A stretch of DNA of 64,000 nucleotides. Origin: Haemaphysalis longicornis. Taxonomy: Eukaryota > Arthropoda > Arachnida > Ixodida > Ixodidae. The position numbers and the translations under genes are program-made. The stretch is from contig CM023454.1 in assembly GCA_013339765.2 (NCBI GenBank), positions 141,982,593-142,046,592 of the forward strand. The letters are read 5' to 3'. Under the pieces are notes generated by a model that did not search any database, was not told the DNA's origin, and worked only from the letters and a program-made list of their open reading frames with translations. Positions 31,380 through 43,700 of this stretch are shown piece after piece. Within the stretch, counting starts at the first letter, position 1; each line of letters opens with the position of its first letter.

Positions 31380-33000
31380 CAGGATCAGGCTCAATATACT
31401 GAAGCAGTTCAAATGCAAACATAAAGGCCCAATGCAATGCATTTAAAGTCCACGTAGGTTCCCAAGAAAAATGGTCAGCCGTGTGGTCAGCTGGCTGCTC
31501 CAAGCAATGCAATTATGGGCAATAATTGTTGCATTGTGCACCAGAAGGCATTAATTACCAGGACAGAAGTGCAGTGGATCTTAGTAGCATATTCTACTGT
31601 CACCGCACATCTGCCACCAATTTGTTTTACCAGAAAGCCCTGGAAGCAGGTGCACATTCTCGAGACTAGCCTGCAGCCGGCAAAGGTTATTTTCCTCTAC
31701 TCCCTCACTGGTAACCATTTGCTTGCAGCGTGGTCAGCGTCAAATATGTTTGTCCGATTCTTCGCAAGCTTTTTTTACGTCAACATGTACTAATTAACTG
31801 GAACTGCCAAACAAGTGGGGAGGAAAAAGTGCAGAGCTGGAAAGCAGCAAAAGCTTTCTAAGCACTGACATGAGAATAAGCATGTTTGTTTAGATGCCCA
31901 CGTCACCCTGACATAACAAACCAGCAGAGCACACGTGGAGATCATTAATGAAGAGAGGCCCGGTAGAAAAAAGAAAATATGGTGGGCCATCTGATGTTTT
32001 TTTTTCCTTTTTTACTGTTCATCACCATCACCATGCTTCACCGCACTTCCAGATGTGATGTCTGCTGCTAGACTAACCATTCAATGAGAGGGGGCACACA
32101 TCCACAGTAGTAATTTAAGTTGCCATGTGTGATTATGAAGCCCAAAGAAGCCTTGCTTTGAAAAAATAAGAAAACGTGTCATGGCCAAGAGCCCCTCAGT
32201 TCCCACCAGCTCAAATGTGAAACCTGAAACCTGCAACACGTAATCCTGAATAACCCACTGGCAACTTGTTCTCTATAGTTCAAAGGCTTGCGGTCACTCA
32301 CATGAAGAAAAAGGTTAAAGATAACTTCATTTAGCCATCATTAAGTGCATGCCATCCTAGTCATGCATAAAACTAATTTGCAGTTATAGCTCCATATTAA
32401 TTACAAGCTAGTTAGGTACGTCAACACCTCTTAGCCTCCCAATTCGGGCTGTGGTATCGTGACGGCTCTCCTCCTCGTTTTTTGAATAAAGCCAACTATT
32501 ACAAGACTACCTCCATCTTTTTTTACTTGAGACTTGTAACTTCTTATATTTCTGCTTCAAAATGCGGTTAAAATATGTGCATGTTCATGGTGGAACAAAA
32601 CTGTTCACAGGGTAAGAAAACTAACAATAAATTCAGCACATCAAGCTCACTATTTTGCTCAACCAGTGTTGCAGGCTTAAAAAGCTGTGAGATGTGCCAA
32701 AACATAAGAACAAACCCCGAAGTAAATAAGCAGACACCATCACGCTAGCCAAAAGCCAATACCAAGCCTCGTTACGTTTAATTACAAACTGAAACAGTTC
32801 TAGGCAGCAATATGATGAAAGCAGTGATAACTTATCTCGATGCGTGCAAAGATGGTGCACGTTTGGAAATTAGACTTCGTTATGGTACCTAGCCATCTGA
32901 TCGGTCAACCTTATCTGTGTCAAAACATTATAAGCGAAGTAGTAACACTGCTAAGGCTCAAATGCTTTTTAAAACAATCCTTAAACTCAAATAGGCAAAT
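31380..33000. other. No recognisable feature (possible intron)
   Basis: AT-rich, no repeat copies, no protein motif. Consistent with intronic or intergenic DNA between the candidate exons. Confidence 0.3.
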
Positions 33001-33012
33001 TCAGCTTACTGA

Positions 33013-33194
33013 TATTGAAGAAGGAACATAATGCAAGACAATTCAGAACTGCAGAAAAGCAATGTGGTCACCATTTTTTTACTAGGTCCGAACACACTCG
33101 ACGTCCCACGAGAAGTCTCGTCCATTGACTGGGAGTACGTCGTGCCCATTCTTTATCTTCAAAGCAACTTCTCTGCCTGCAAGCGGCCAATGGC
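33013..33194 (-). CDS. Candidate exon of the minus-strand gene
   Basis: A clear acceptor on the minus strand (tctgcattttgcag) ends at 33195. The sequence after it is open in three overlapping ways. One frame starts MGTTYSQSMDETSRGTSSVF at about 33122; another reads through WPLAGREVALKIKNGHDVLP from 33194. Possible donors are cta|gtaaaa (33083) and tca|gtaagc (33013). Because several frames are open I cannot choose the product. Confidence 0.3.
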
Positions 33195-33199
33195 CTGCA

Positions 33200-34800
33200 A
33201 AATGCAGATTATTATCAACCAACATGCCAGACACAGTCATTTTTCCTCGAACCTGGTGCACCCAAAATGCACAATCACAGAGATCACCAGGCTGCCTTGC
33301 CCACTGTAGGGTAGATTATGAAAATCACTCCTATACAACATTAGGCTGAGCGTAAACATGCCGTAACTGACAAAAACCACGGGGCATGAATATGAGCAAT
33401 CAATATTTCAAATGATCCTTCTAATTTTCCTCTGAGAATTATTGGTAAGAACAGTAACATTTACCGCAATGATAGCACAAAAAATAAAATGATAAGGTAA
33501 ACATTTATTTTGAAATATACACGCTCTGCGCATTCAGAAGCTACACCACTCGAAAGATGTGTAGAGGCATGCGGGAATGTGGTCTGTTCACACAAGTGTT
33601 GTAAACAGGGGTGCAAAACTTGGCTTTACATATCAGGGAAGTTTGTCTGAAGGTAAAACGTTCCCAAATGGAATGCACAAGACATTTAGCAGCTGCTCAT
33701 TTATTTACATGAAAAAGAACTGAGAACCCCTTTTTTTAGTTTGGGGGTTCCACGCACTGAATCTGCACCTACACTACGGGATGCGCGAATTTGAGGGATC
33801 CTCCCAATTTAAACCACCCTGGTTTCGTAAAATGCACTGAAATATCGACACTACTGTTTTTCTTTTTTGTATCTATCAGAAGAACTGCAATTGCCGCGGA
33901 TCACTACCGAAAAAGCCAGCGCACATAAAACAGGCATGCTCTTTTGAAGCACTTGCGCTTCTGCAAGGTAACTTTTCACAATTAGGAATGAAATGAAAGG
34001 AAAGCCTCGCGGGGAATATGATACTTTGGATGGGCATGGGAGAACCAGAAGGCAAAGCCCTTTCGACATGGAGAGTCTGAAAGCACATTTTATTGCCACT
34101 CACAAAAAGTTTCGACCTTTACAGCACGCGCAAGGCAGCGGCCACCTGGATACAACAACGCTGTTTATCCTTCCGTAGCACGCCAACGTCTAGACGAGGC
34201 ACGATACGCGCAATGTTTCAACGTGGTCGCATAAAAATTCGTATAAATGCATATTCCCGAGGCGGCTGACGGACGCACAACACTATTCACGCTCATAATT
34301 GAACACATTAATACTGAAACATTCATAGTGCGGAGCGTGCTAGGGGGCCCTAAATATACTCCGATACCCTGAACTAGACTGAATTCAAGGCACACCCGCG
34401 TTTTACATTTTTTTGTTAGTGTACAATTCCCTTAAAGAGACTACTCAGCCGATTACACAGCTACGCATTATTTTTATAACCTGGAGGCTGGAGGGAAGTG
34501 GTATTTTTTGGGTGGCTCATAGCGAAGAACAAGGCGGTAGCGTTTTCGGTGCGGTCAGTTTGACTAATGACACATGATTCTACTTCGCACAAACCAAGGC
34601 GCAAACTTTGGAGCAAGTGCTGCTTGCATACGTGACAAGACGGAAAAGGTCGCTTGTCAAATGCCAAATCTGCGTGACGCCGATATGATAGATATCACAC
34701 ACCAACGCTAGCGATACGTTGCACACAGAACGTCAGTCCTAAGGGCTGGCACCGGCTCGACAACAGTGCTCGACAACAGGACTAGAAAACGACGTTTCAC
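33200..34800. other. No recognisable feature (possible intron)
   Basis: No family motif, no repeat with a second copy in the window. Frames of 60-90 residues occur on both strands near 33850-34180 but have no support. Confidence 0.3.
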
Positions 34801-34804
34801 TTAC

Positions 34805-34990
34805 CTTAACTGCCCAGCCGTACTTGTGCCTCCGGTAGATAAATCCATAGTCATCCCGTAACGAGAAATTTCACGCCGCTGAGCATTTACCGAATCGTAG
34901 AACCACTGCACGCAGCCATGAGGGTGGGAGCCGAGCTAGCCGCCGAAACGTCGCCGCCGTCGTCTTGTGTCGCGCTGCCCCCCTGCCGGA
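34805..34990 (-). other. Putative CpG-rich first exon and splice donor of a host gene
   Basis: The interval 34915-35005 is rich in CpG in an otherwise AT-rich region. Reading minus from there, a transcript would cross the start of an open frame (MTMDLSTGGTSTAGQL) and reach a near-perfect donor, TTAAG|GTAAGTG, at 34805/34804. A second frame is open in the last 20 codons (DDYGFIYRRHKYGWAVK) but has no start codon. I read this as a 5' exon, mainly untranslated, of a gene transcribed leftward. The gene is not identified. Confidence 0.35.
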
Positions 34991-35004
34991 CGCGCGCCGT
35001 TCAA

Positions 35005-35770
35005 AACGCGTTAAAAATAAATAAAACTCTAGCATTGTCATGGACGCCTAAGCTGTCGATGAACGGTAAGGTCAGGTGCCACACACATCCAGCAGGAGTT
35101 GAGAGCCTGTTCTGTAAGCAAACAGTACGTGTTCCATGAGCTATTTCATGGCGTGACGGGGGCTGCAGGCAACAACGGCTAGGAACGACGGTGGTGGTTC
35201 TCTCGCTGGCTTCGTAGTGTGGCATCTTTTCATATATATGCAGAGCCCGGCATATCACCTTGTAGTTCATATAATAGATAAGTTCGCGTTATGCACGCCT
35301 GTGCGCACGCAGGCCGGCTTACTCAAGTGCAGCTTCGTTTCTAGGCGTGGAGGTATATCACTGGCTAAGCTTCCAAATACTTTATGTGCGAATATAAACA
35401 TGCTCCGCTCACAACAAATTGCATGGGCGCTGTCGATGTCTATACCGCTTTTTTCGAACGCTCATGGCGCCCTTCACAGTTAGCGCATTTTAACGGCAAA
35501 CGACGGTGGGCATTGCCAAGGAGAAAAAAGGGCGTTCCCATCGCAGACGATCAGTCAACACTATTAACGCCAGCATGGTTGTGGTGGGTCACGTTTACCA
35601 GTAAAACCACCACTATTGCCCAGGGTAGCCGAGGTGCCCACCTAACCTACCGCCATTATTCCCACCTACTCCCAGCTTTAAAAACGTTGCCCAGGTAAGT
35701 TTCCAGTATTGATCACCATGCCCACCTGATTTCCCAGGATGCCCACCTGATTTCCCAGCAGAATTTATGG
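35005..35770. other. Upstream region, no gene seen; 21-bp doublet near 35717
   Basis: If the first exon at 34.9 kb is real, this is its promoter side. The only repeat is a 21-bp unit (atgcccacctgatttcccag) present twice at about 35718-35759. No coding motif on either strand. Confidence 0.4.
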
Positions 35771-37735
35771 TGGGATTTGCGATCGGGAGGAGGCAAAGCG
35801 TGAAACCGATGTCATGATATTCCCTCTTTGTCTCAGGCAACGAAGCCAAATGGGAGCGCTTATGTAAGGACTGCTTCTCTGCTTTCTAGAGCAAAATTTG
35901 AAATAGCATTGGGTGATAGGGGCAGTCCGAGAAATTTACTCAAGGTTTCTTTCGCGGCAGCAAAATTAGCTACTATTAGGAGAAGGCGAAAGGCTTAAAC
36001 CGTTGTCGACATCCATATCCTTCTTCTCTGGTGATGGAGCCAGGTCCGGAATGCCCGCTAAAATAGGTGCGTAATTTGCGAGCTTCTACGACGTCTGCTT
36101 TCCTTCTTTTGGGAGTATAACTGAACTACGAAGGGGCTGATATGGCATTTCGAGAAATTTCCGCCGGGTTTTTCTTTGTACGGACACACTTGCATACATA
36201 TTTGGAGGAGACAAATGGCGAAACGGAGGTCTACATCCCACATTTTCTATCTGGAGACGGAGCCGGGTTTGAAATACCCGATAACTCAGGTGCCACACAG
36301 GCCCGCTTCAAAAGTTGGAAGTTGGGTAGTTGGAAATATTTCCACGAGGTTTTTCTTCACCGGTAAGATGCAGCAACTTACTAGGAGGAAGCACAAGGGT
36401 GAAACCGAGGCTAACATTCCGCATCTTTGTTCCCTGCCGATGGAGAAGGGGTTCGTTAAGCCCGCTAAATGAGGCGCGCCATTAGCAGACCTCTATGATG
36501 AATGCTTGATGGCTTTTTGAGGTAACACGAATATGGAGTGGCAGATTACAACTGTTGGACAAATTTCCACGAGTTTTTTTTGTCGCGAACAAACACGGCA
36601 GGTTTCCACAAGAAGGTAAAAGGGACAATGAGAGGTCAAGATTCCACATCTTTGATCTCTAGCAACAAAGCTGCATCCGGAATGGCCGTTACCCATGTGC
36701 GCAATGTGTGGGCTTATAGAACCACTGCTTGTCTGGTTTTGGAGGTAAAATATACAGCAGATTACGGCAGTTCGAGAAATTCCCATGTGCGTTTTCTTCG
36801 TGACGGGCGAACGGTGCTGCGTACTGGTAGGAGGAAAAAGGGTGAAACTAGGGTCAACAAACTGAGCTGCAACTGCTCCTGAGCTGGGTCTGGAATGCCG
36901 CTAACCCAGGTGTGCAATGGGAACTTTTCTCTAGTGACTGCTTCTCTTTATCCGATGCTGTAGCCTACATATGCAGACGCGGATTGGGGCAGTTCGAGAA
37001 ATTTTGAGTAGGTGTTTGCTCGTGCGGGAAACGTGGATAAGGAGGAGAAATGGTAAAACGAAGGTCATAATCCCTCATGTGGTCTCTGGAGACGGAGCCG
37101 GGTCGGGAATGCCCGCTGAGGTTCCTTACGGGCGCTCTTCAACAGTGACTGCTTGTCTCCTATCGGAACTGGAATACAAATATACGGTGGCGTATTCGGG
37201 CTGTTCAAGGTTTTTCCACCACGTTTTTCCTATCCCAGTGAAATACAAGTACTTACTGGGAGGAGCCAAGAGGGTGAAGCCAAGATGCTTTATCCTCCGG
37301 CGATGGAGCCGGGGTTGGTTATGCACGCCAAACCTTTTACGCAATAAGCAAACCTCGGTGATGACTGCTTGTTGATGCAAAACAAATATTAAGTGTTAGT
37401 TTACAACTATAGGAGAGATTTCCACGAGATTTTAAGTGGCGAGTAAACACGGCAGCGTACAAGGAGGAGGAGGAAGGGTGAAACGAAGGTAAACATTCGA
37501 CATCTTTGATCTTTGGTGATGGAGCTTGGTCCCTAATGCCGGCTAACTTAGTTGCGCAATGGGCACATTTCTCTAATGACTGCTTCTCTGCTTTCAACAC
37601 TAAAAAACCTTAATATACGCCAGTTCGAGAAATTTCCACTGGCTGTTTTTTCCCCTGGGAAACTAGGTTACATGCTAGGAAGAAGAGAAATGCCGAAATG
37701 GAGGTCAACATCCCACAGATGGCAGAAATCCGGAA
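35770..37735 (+). repeat. ~220-bp tandem repeat, array 2 (about 9 diverged monomers)
   Basis: Same unit and orientation as array 1. Marker positions near ttcgagaaattt are about 35930, 36150, 36330, 36550, 36772, 36992, 37203, 37415 and 37627, spacing 180-222 bp. Units carry the same ordered words (ggaggaggcgaaagg, gtgaaacc, atggagccgggt, aatgcccgctaa). The array ends directly against the LINE fragment at 37.74 kb. Confidence 0.8.
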
Positions 37736-39840
37736 GGAGGAAAAGAGCGCGTTCAGGAAGGTTTGGAAACATGTAAATTTACTCAGCTCAAAAAACGCTA
37801 TCAATCAAAACTTCTTGAATGATGAGAAGGAAAACATTTGGCAGGAGAGCACGTGCTGGCGGATATTCATCAAGTTATTTGTGAGAATTCAGGGAAATAT
37901 AGGTAGGGAAGCCAGCACTGATAACATCAGTGCCACAGACGACTGCGGAAAGGTAAATAGGTTTTAGCAACCTTGATTGGGAAAACTAGGGAGCAAAAGG
38001 TCCCCCCCCCAAGTAGTATTAGGCCCGGACGGAATACCAATGCAGCGGATAAACCTGCTTGGACCTACAAGTACGCCATCGTTTATGCGGGCAATAGAGA
38101 ACTTGATACAAACCAAACAAATACCGGAGTGGTCGCTAGAAAGCAGGATTAATTTGTTGTAGCAATGCAGAGATAAAAAACCCAGGATTGATTCGTACCA
38201 AACACTGAGAGTAGCATCGCTGGTGTATAAATTCGTATTGCAGGCGGGGAAATTAGACATTTAAGCATGGATGGAAGAAAAAAAATCGTTGGGGAACCGC
38301 AGAATGGATTTAGACAATACAAGCCGTTGGATGATATTTTGTTTATGATCATGCACTGCATTGAAATTGCGAAAGCGCAGGATAGATCAATATGTATTAC
38401 ATTCTTGGAAATTAAAATAGCTTATGACAACGTAAACAGACAATGGCTGTGGAGAATTCTAAAACTCCAGGGGTTAGATCACTAGTTTATAGTTCCTTGT
38501 AGCTATCCATAAAGATAACATAGTGCATGTGACATGTGAAGGCGAGAAATGTGCATGAGGATGCCTTTTGAGCCCAATACGGCTTATGCTTCACAGGAAG
38601 TGTTAGAAAAGAAACAAGAAGAAAGTCAGGATTCAACCTAACCCATACGCTGCCAGGCGAAAGGGTCCAACAATGTGTTCCTGGCGTGTTACACGCAAAC
38701 GACATTGTTCGTTTAGATGGTAACCAGACGGATACAAAACGGATGATAAATATTTGTGGTCAGGAAGCCCCCGACATGGGGTAAATTTAGGGCATACGAA
38801 AAAGGAATAATGGTTTTCAATAACATTAGCACTTACGCAGTGCCAATCCAGCATGACGTATTACCCAGAGTCAAGGAGAAGAAATGTTTAGGGCGCAGAG
38901 AAACGAAGGGTATAAATACTTAAGAACTCACGAGATGCAAAAGAAGGGAAAGCAGCTGTATGGAAGCCTAGAGCTATGTGGGGCTATAACAAATAAGTAG
39001 TAGTGAGAGGAAAGTGTGAAGAAGTAATGGTTGCAGGTGTGACATTTGCGAATGCAGTACTACGATAAAAATTACACCCTGTAGCCGATCGTGAAGTCAA
39101 CCAATGAACTGTTGGCCGTTTGGCCTTAAGAGCGTAATACATACAACTAATGAAGCAGTGAAGGAGAAATGGGCTGGTCATCGTTTTAGGTTAGAGAACG
39201 GCAGTGTAAACTATGTTTTGAGAGGAAGTCGCAGAGTGACAGCATTGTATCAGCATAGGTGGACAGAAAAGGTTTTGGGTATTATACATAAAAAGCATAG
39301 ACTCACAGTGGCATAAAGACTAGAAGGCTAACGATGAAGTACAAAAACAACCTTGGAGATTCAAAGGTAACTAAAAAAGACGCAAGGACGATAGAAATGT
39401 AAAACTGGCGAGAAAACTAGAAAACTAGAGAAAGCATGATTAGAGATTTACAGGCTTGAGAAATGGGACATCAGAAAGGGAAACTTCTGCGATACTTCCA
39501 AGGGCAGTTGTTTGCTTTTTGAGGGTAGGACAGGTTGGTTGCGAAATAGGAGCGTTGTGGGCAAATTTACATGAAATAATGTGGTATGCTCGGTCTGCGA
39601 AAAAAAAGAAAGTATGCAACACATAATTTTACAATGCCAGGGTGTTCATACAAATTTACATGATGGAAATATCGGGCTTCCAGAATCCCTAATATTGAAG
39701 GGTAGCGCACAGCGAGTCAACTTCAAAGCCATCGAGACGATGAAAAGAAGAGTAGAATGCTGTTGGACGAAAAGTATAAAGAGGAATATTTTTAAGGCCG
39801 CCTCCACCTCTCACAGAAAAAAAATATTTTGTGCCTAGTT
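37735..39840 (+). pseudogene. Degenerate LINE RT fragment (RTE/CR1-like)
   Basis: The plus strand carries RT sequence in several frames. GPDGIPMQ and PEWSLESRINLL lie at 38020-38160, then GEPQNGFRQYKPLDDILFM at 38291-38347, ending ITFLEIKIAYDNVNRQWLW near 38400-38450. Later come a C-terminal region (NEAVKEKWAGHRFRL, 39149-39190) and a Cys/His motif (VCSVCEKKESMQHIILQC, 39585-39640) followed by a charged tail to ~39835. The catalytic YADD box is not intact; about 38700-39080 is badly degraded. Stops occur throughout, so this is an old copy. Confidence 0.7.
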
Positions 39841-39849
39841 TTTGTGCCT

Positions 39850-40690
39850 GTCCTAAGAGTGGCGTCGGTACCAAACGAAGAGTATAAAAATATACATGTT
39901 AGTGTTTTGTTAAGACGACACGTCGTCACCAATGGGATACCACTACTAATAACCAACATCATCACATCCGGCGAGACCCTGATTTACGCTGCCAGAGAGA
40001 GAGTCTGCAGCATCTGTGCACCTCTTACATCTGCAGCGTGACTCTCCTTTCTCTTTGGTCCTGCTGGCATCCTAGCATCTCTGACACTGCTGTCGTTTTG
40101 GAGACTTCTCAGGCGCCAGGCCGCGACTGCGGTGTTGCCGATGTTTCTCTAGGTTTGGAGGCATACCAGCGGCCGTGTTGCAATCCTACCGTTTGCGACG
40201 TGACTCGACTTTGGCGAATATTTCAGAGCATTCTAAGATTGGCGGAGAGTTTTTTTTTATAAATCGAGATTTGAAAACAAACCTCGCGGAGTAGGTGGTC
40301 TCAAAGTGATTGCGAAGGACTGGCTTATCCAGAAGTGGATAAGCGATCTTTGACAATAGAATTGATCTGTGCCCGCGCTGATCTAGTCTGGTTGAAAGTA
40401 ACCACACAAAGTAGAACTGCACATTTCATGGTGGCGGTGCCTCTTCTTGTATACCGTAGTCGATGCTTCGCGGTCATTTTTACATTGTTCATTATTTCAA
40501 CGAAAGTAAAGGCTCCTTTTATTCGAAAAAACAAACATACATCTTAAACAGTGTTGGTGTGTTCGCACAAATCAAACCAACTCCCAGCTCAATGTCATTG
40601 CCACTCCACTCGCCACATCTCTTGTTAAAAACTAATATGTACGAAATCGTTTCGTCACCCACAATTATTATCAGTCACATTATTTTACAC
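39850..40690. other. No recognisable feature
   Basis: Neither strand shows a family motif. It lies between the LINE fragment and a (TA)n tract. Confidence 0.35.

Positions 40691-40691
<1 letters not shown>

Positions 40692-40763
<72 letters not shown>
40692..40763. repeat. (TA)n microsatellite
   Basis: About 70 bp of uninterrupted AT dinucleotide directly precede the first 462-bp monomer. Confidence 0.95.
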
Positions 40764-40767
<4 letters not shown>

Positions 40768-43700
40768 GCGAATCAGAATAGGAAATGAGGGGCTCGTTGA
40801 AAATAACACAGAAATAGGGGTTGGCAGTCGAGAAAACCTCGGAAAGCAAAGGGGAGGATGTGGTAGATCATTGAAACAGATTAAGAATTTGGAAAGAAAG
40901 AAAGAAAGTGAAGAAAAATGCCCGCCAGGTGGGATCCGAACCCACGACCTCCAGAATACCGGTCTGGTGCGATAACCACTACGCTACCGGCGGGGCGATT
41001 TTCCCATTCACTTTCTGGGGTATTTATGTTAGGTAGATTTGTTTCCTGTGCTTGGGGGTGGTAGCCAGCGCCATTCAGACTAATCGGGTGAAGGGGACCT
41101 TCTTTTTAACCCCCGAATCGTGACTCGAGTGTCTACGACATGTCCAAAGTGGTCGACCAGCTTTGAACCCTCTTAAGCTCCCTTTGGCAACAAGACTGCC
41201 AGAACAGAGGCCCTCGCTATGCATGTAGCGAATCAGAATAGGAAATGAGGGGCTCGTTGAAATAACACAGAAATAGGGGTTGGCAGTCGAGAAAACCTCG
41301 GAAAGCAAAGGGGAGGATGTGGTAGATCATTGAAACAGATTAAGAATTTGGAAAGAAAGAAAGAAAGTGAAGAAAAAATGCCCGCCAGGGGATCCGAACC
41401 CACGACCTCCAGAATACCGGTCTGGTGCGATAACCACTACGCTACCGGCGGGGCGATTTTCCCATTCGCTTTCTGGGGTATTTATGTTAGGTAGATTTGT
41501 TTCCTGTGCTTGGGGGTGGTAGCCAGCGCCATTCAGACTAATCGGGGTGAAGGGGACCTTCTTTTTAACCCCCGAATCGTGACTCGAGTGTCTACGACAT
41601 GTCCAAAGTGGTCGACCAGCTTTGAACCCTCTTAAGCTCCCTTTGGCAACAAGACTGCCAGAACAGAGGCCCTCGCTATGCATGTAGCGAATCAGAATAG
41701 GAAATGAGGGGCTCGTTGAAATAACACAGAAATAGGGGTTGGCAGTCGAGAAAACCTCGGAAAGCAAAGGGGAGGATGTGGTAGATCATTGAAACAGATT
41801 AAGAATTTGGAAAGAAAGAAAGAAAGTGAAGAAAAAGAAGAAGAAAAAATGCCCGCCAGGTGGGATCCGAACCCACGACCTCCAGAATACCGGTCTGGTG
41901 CGATAACCACTACGCTACCGGCGGGGCGATTTTCCCATTCACTTTCTGGGGTATTTATGTTAGGTAGATTTGTTTCCTGTGCTTGGGGGTGGTAGCCAGC
42001 GCCATTCAGACTAATCGGGGTGAAGGGGACCTTTTTTTTAACCCCCGAATCGTGACTCGAGTGTCTACGACATGTCCAAAGTGGTCGACCAGCTTTGAAC
42101 CCTCTTAAGCTCCCTTTGGCAACAAGACTGCCAGAACAGAGGCCCTCGCTATGCATGTAGCGAATCAGAATAGGAAATGAGGGGCTCGTTGAAAATAACA
42201 CAGAAATAGGGGTTGGCAGTCGAGAAAACCTCGGAAAGCAAAGGGGAGGATGTGGTAGATCATTGAAACAGATTAAGAATTTGGAAAGAAAGAAAGAAAG
42301 TGAAGAAAAAATGCCCGCCAGGTGGGATCCGAACCCACGACCTCCAGAATACCGGTCTGGTGCGATAACCACTACGCTACCGGCGGGGCGATTTTCCCAT
42401 TCACTTTCTGGGGTATTTATGTTAGGTAGATTTGTTTCCTGTGCTTGGGGGTGGTAGCCAGCGCCATTCAGACTAATCGGGGTGAAGGGGACCTTCTTTT
42501 TAACCCCCGAATCGTCACTCGAGTGTCTACGACATGTCCAAGAGTGGTCGACCAGCTTTGAACCCTCTTAAGCTCCCTTTGGCAACAAGACTGCCAGAAC
42601 AGAGGCCCTCGCTATGCATGTAGCGAATCAGAATAGGAAATGAGGGGCTCGTTGAAAATAACACAGAAATAGGGGTTGGCAGTCGAGAAAACCTCGGAAA
42701 GCAAAGGGGAGGATGTGGTAGATCATTGAAACAGGTGAAGAATTTGGAAAGAAAGAAAGAAAGTGAAGAAAAAATGCCCGCCAGGTGGGATCCGAACCCA
42801 CGACCTCCAGAATACCGGTCTGGTGCGATAACCACTACGCTACCGGCGGGGCGATTTTCCCATTCACTTTCTGGGGTATTTATGTTAGGTAGATTTGTTT
42901 CCTGTGCTTGGGGGTGGTAGCCAGCGCCATTCAGACTAATCGGGGTGAAGGGGACCTTTTTTTTAACCCCCGAATCGTGACTCGAGTGTCTACGACATGT
43001 CCAAAGTGGTCGACCAGCTTTGAACCCTCTTAAGCTCCCTTTGGCAACAAGACTGCCAGAACAGAGGCCCTCGCTATGCATGTAGCGAATCAGAATAGGA
43101 AATGAGGGGCTCGTTGAAAATAACACAGAAATAGGGGTTGGCAGTCGAGAAAACCTCGGAAAGCAAAGGGGAGGATGTGGTAGATCATTGAAACAGATTA
43201 AGAATTTGGAAAGAAAGAAAGAAAGTGAAGAAAAAATGCCCGCCAGGTGGGATCCGAACCCACGACCTCCAGAATACCGGTCTGGTGCGATAACCACTAC
43301 GCTACCGGCGGGGCGATTTTCCCATTCACTTTCTGGGGTATTTATGTTAGGTAGATTTGTTTCCTGTGCTTGGGGGTGGTAGCCAGCGCCATTCAGACTA
43401 ATCGGGGTGAAGGGGACCTTCTTTTTAACCCCCGAATCGTGACTCGAGTGTCTACGACATGTCCAAAGTGGTCGACCAGCTTTGAACCCTCTTAAGCTCC
43501 CTTTGGCAACAAGACTGCCAGAACAGAGGCCCTCGCTATGCATGTAGCGAATCAGAATAGGAAATGAGGGGCTCGTTGAAAATAACACAGAAATGGGGTG
43601 TTGGCAGTCGAGAAAACCTCGGAAAGCAAAGGGGAGGATGTGGTAGATCATTGAAACAGATTAAGAATTTGGAAAGAAAGAAAGAAAGTGAAGAAAAAAT

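Noticed and set aside
40922..40993. Functional cluster of threonine tRNA genes (GGT anticodon)
   Set aside because: C at position 33, G at the A58 site, dispersal in a repeat with tails and (TA)n ends. Better read as a tRNA-derived module.
41327..43651. Long open frames (up to 374 residues) across the 462-bp array, and 279 residues at 54701-55540
   Set aside because: They repeat the same peptide per unit, cross tRNA-like modules and simple repeats, and exist only because a ~462-bp near-multiple of three keeps a frame open. No known domain.
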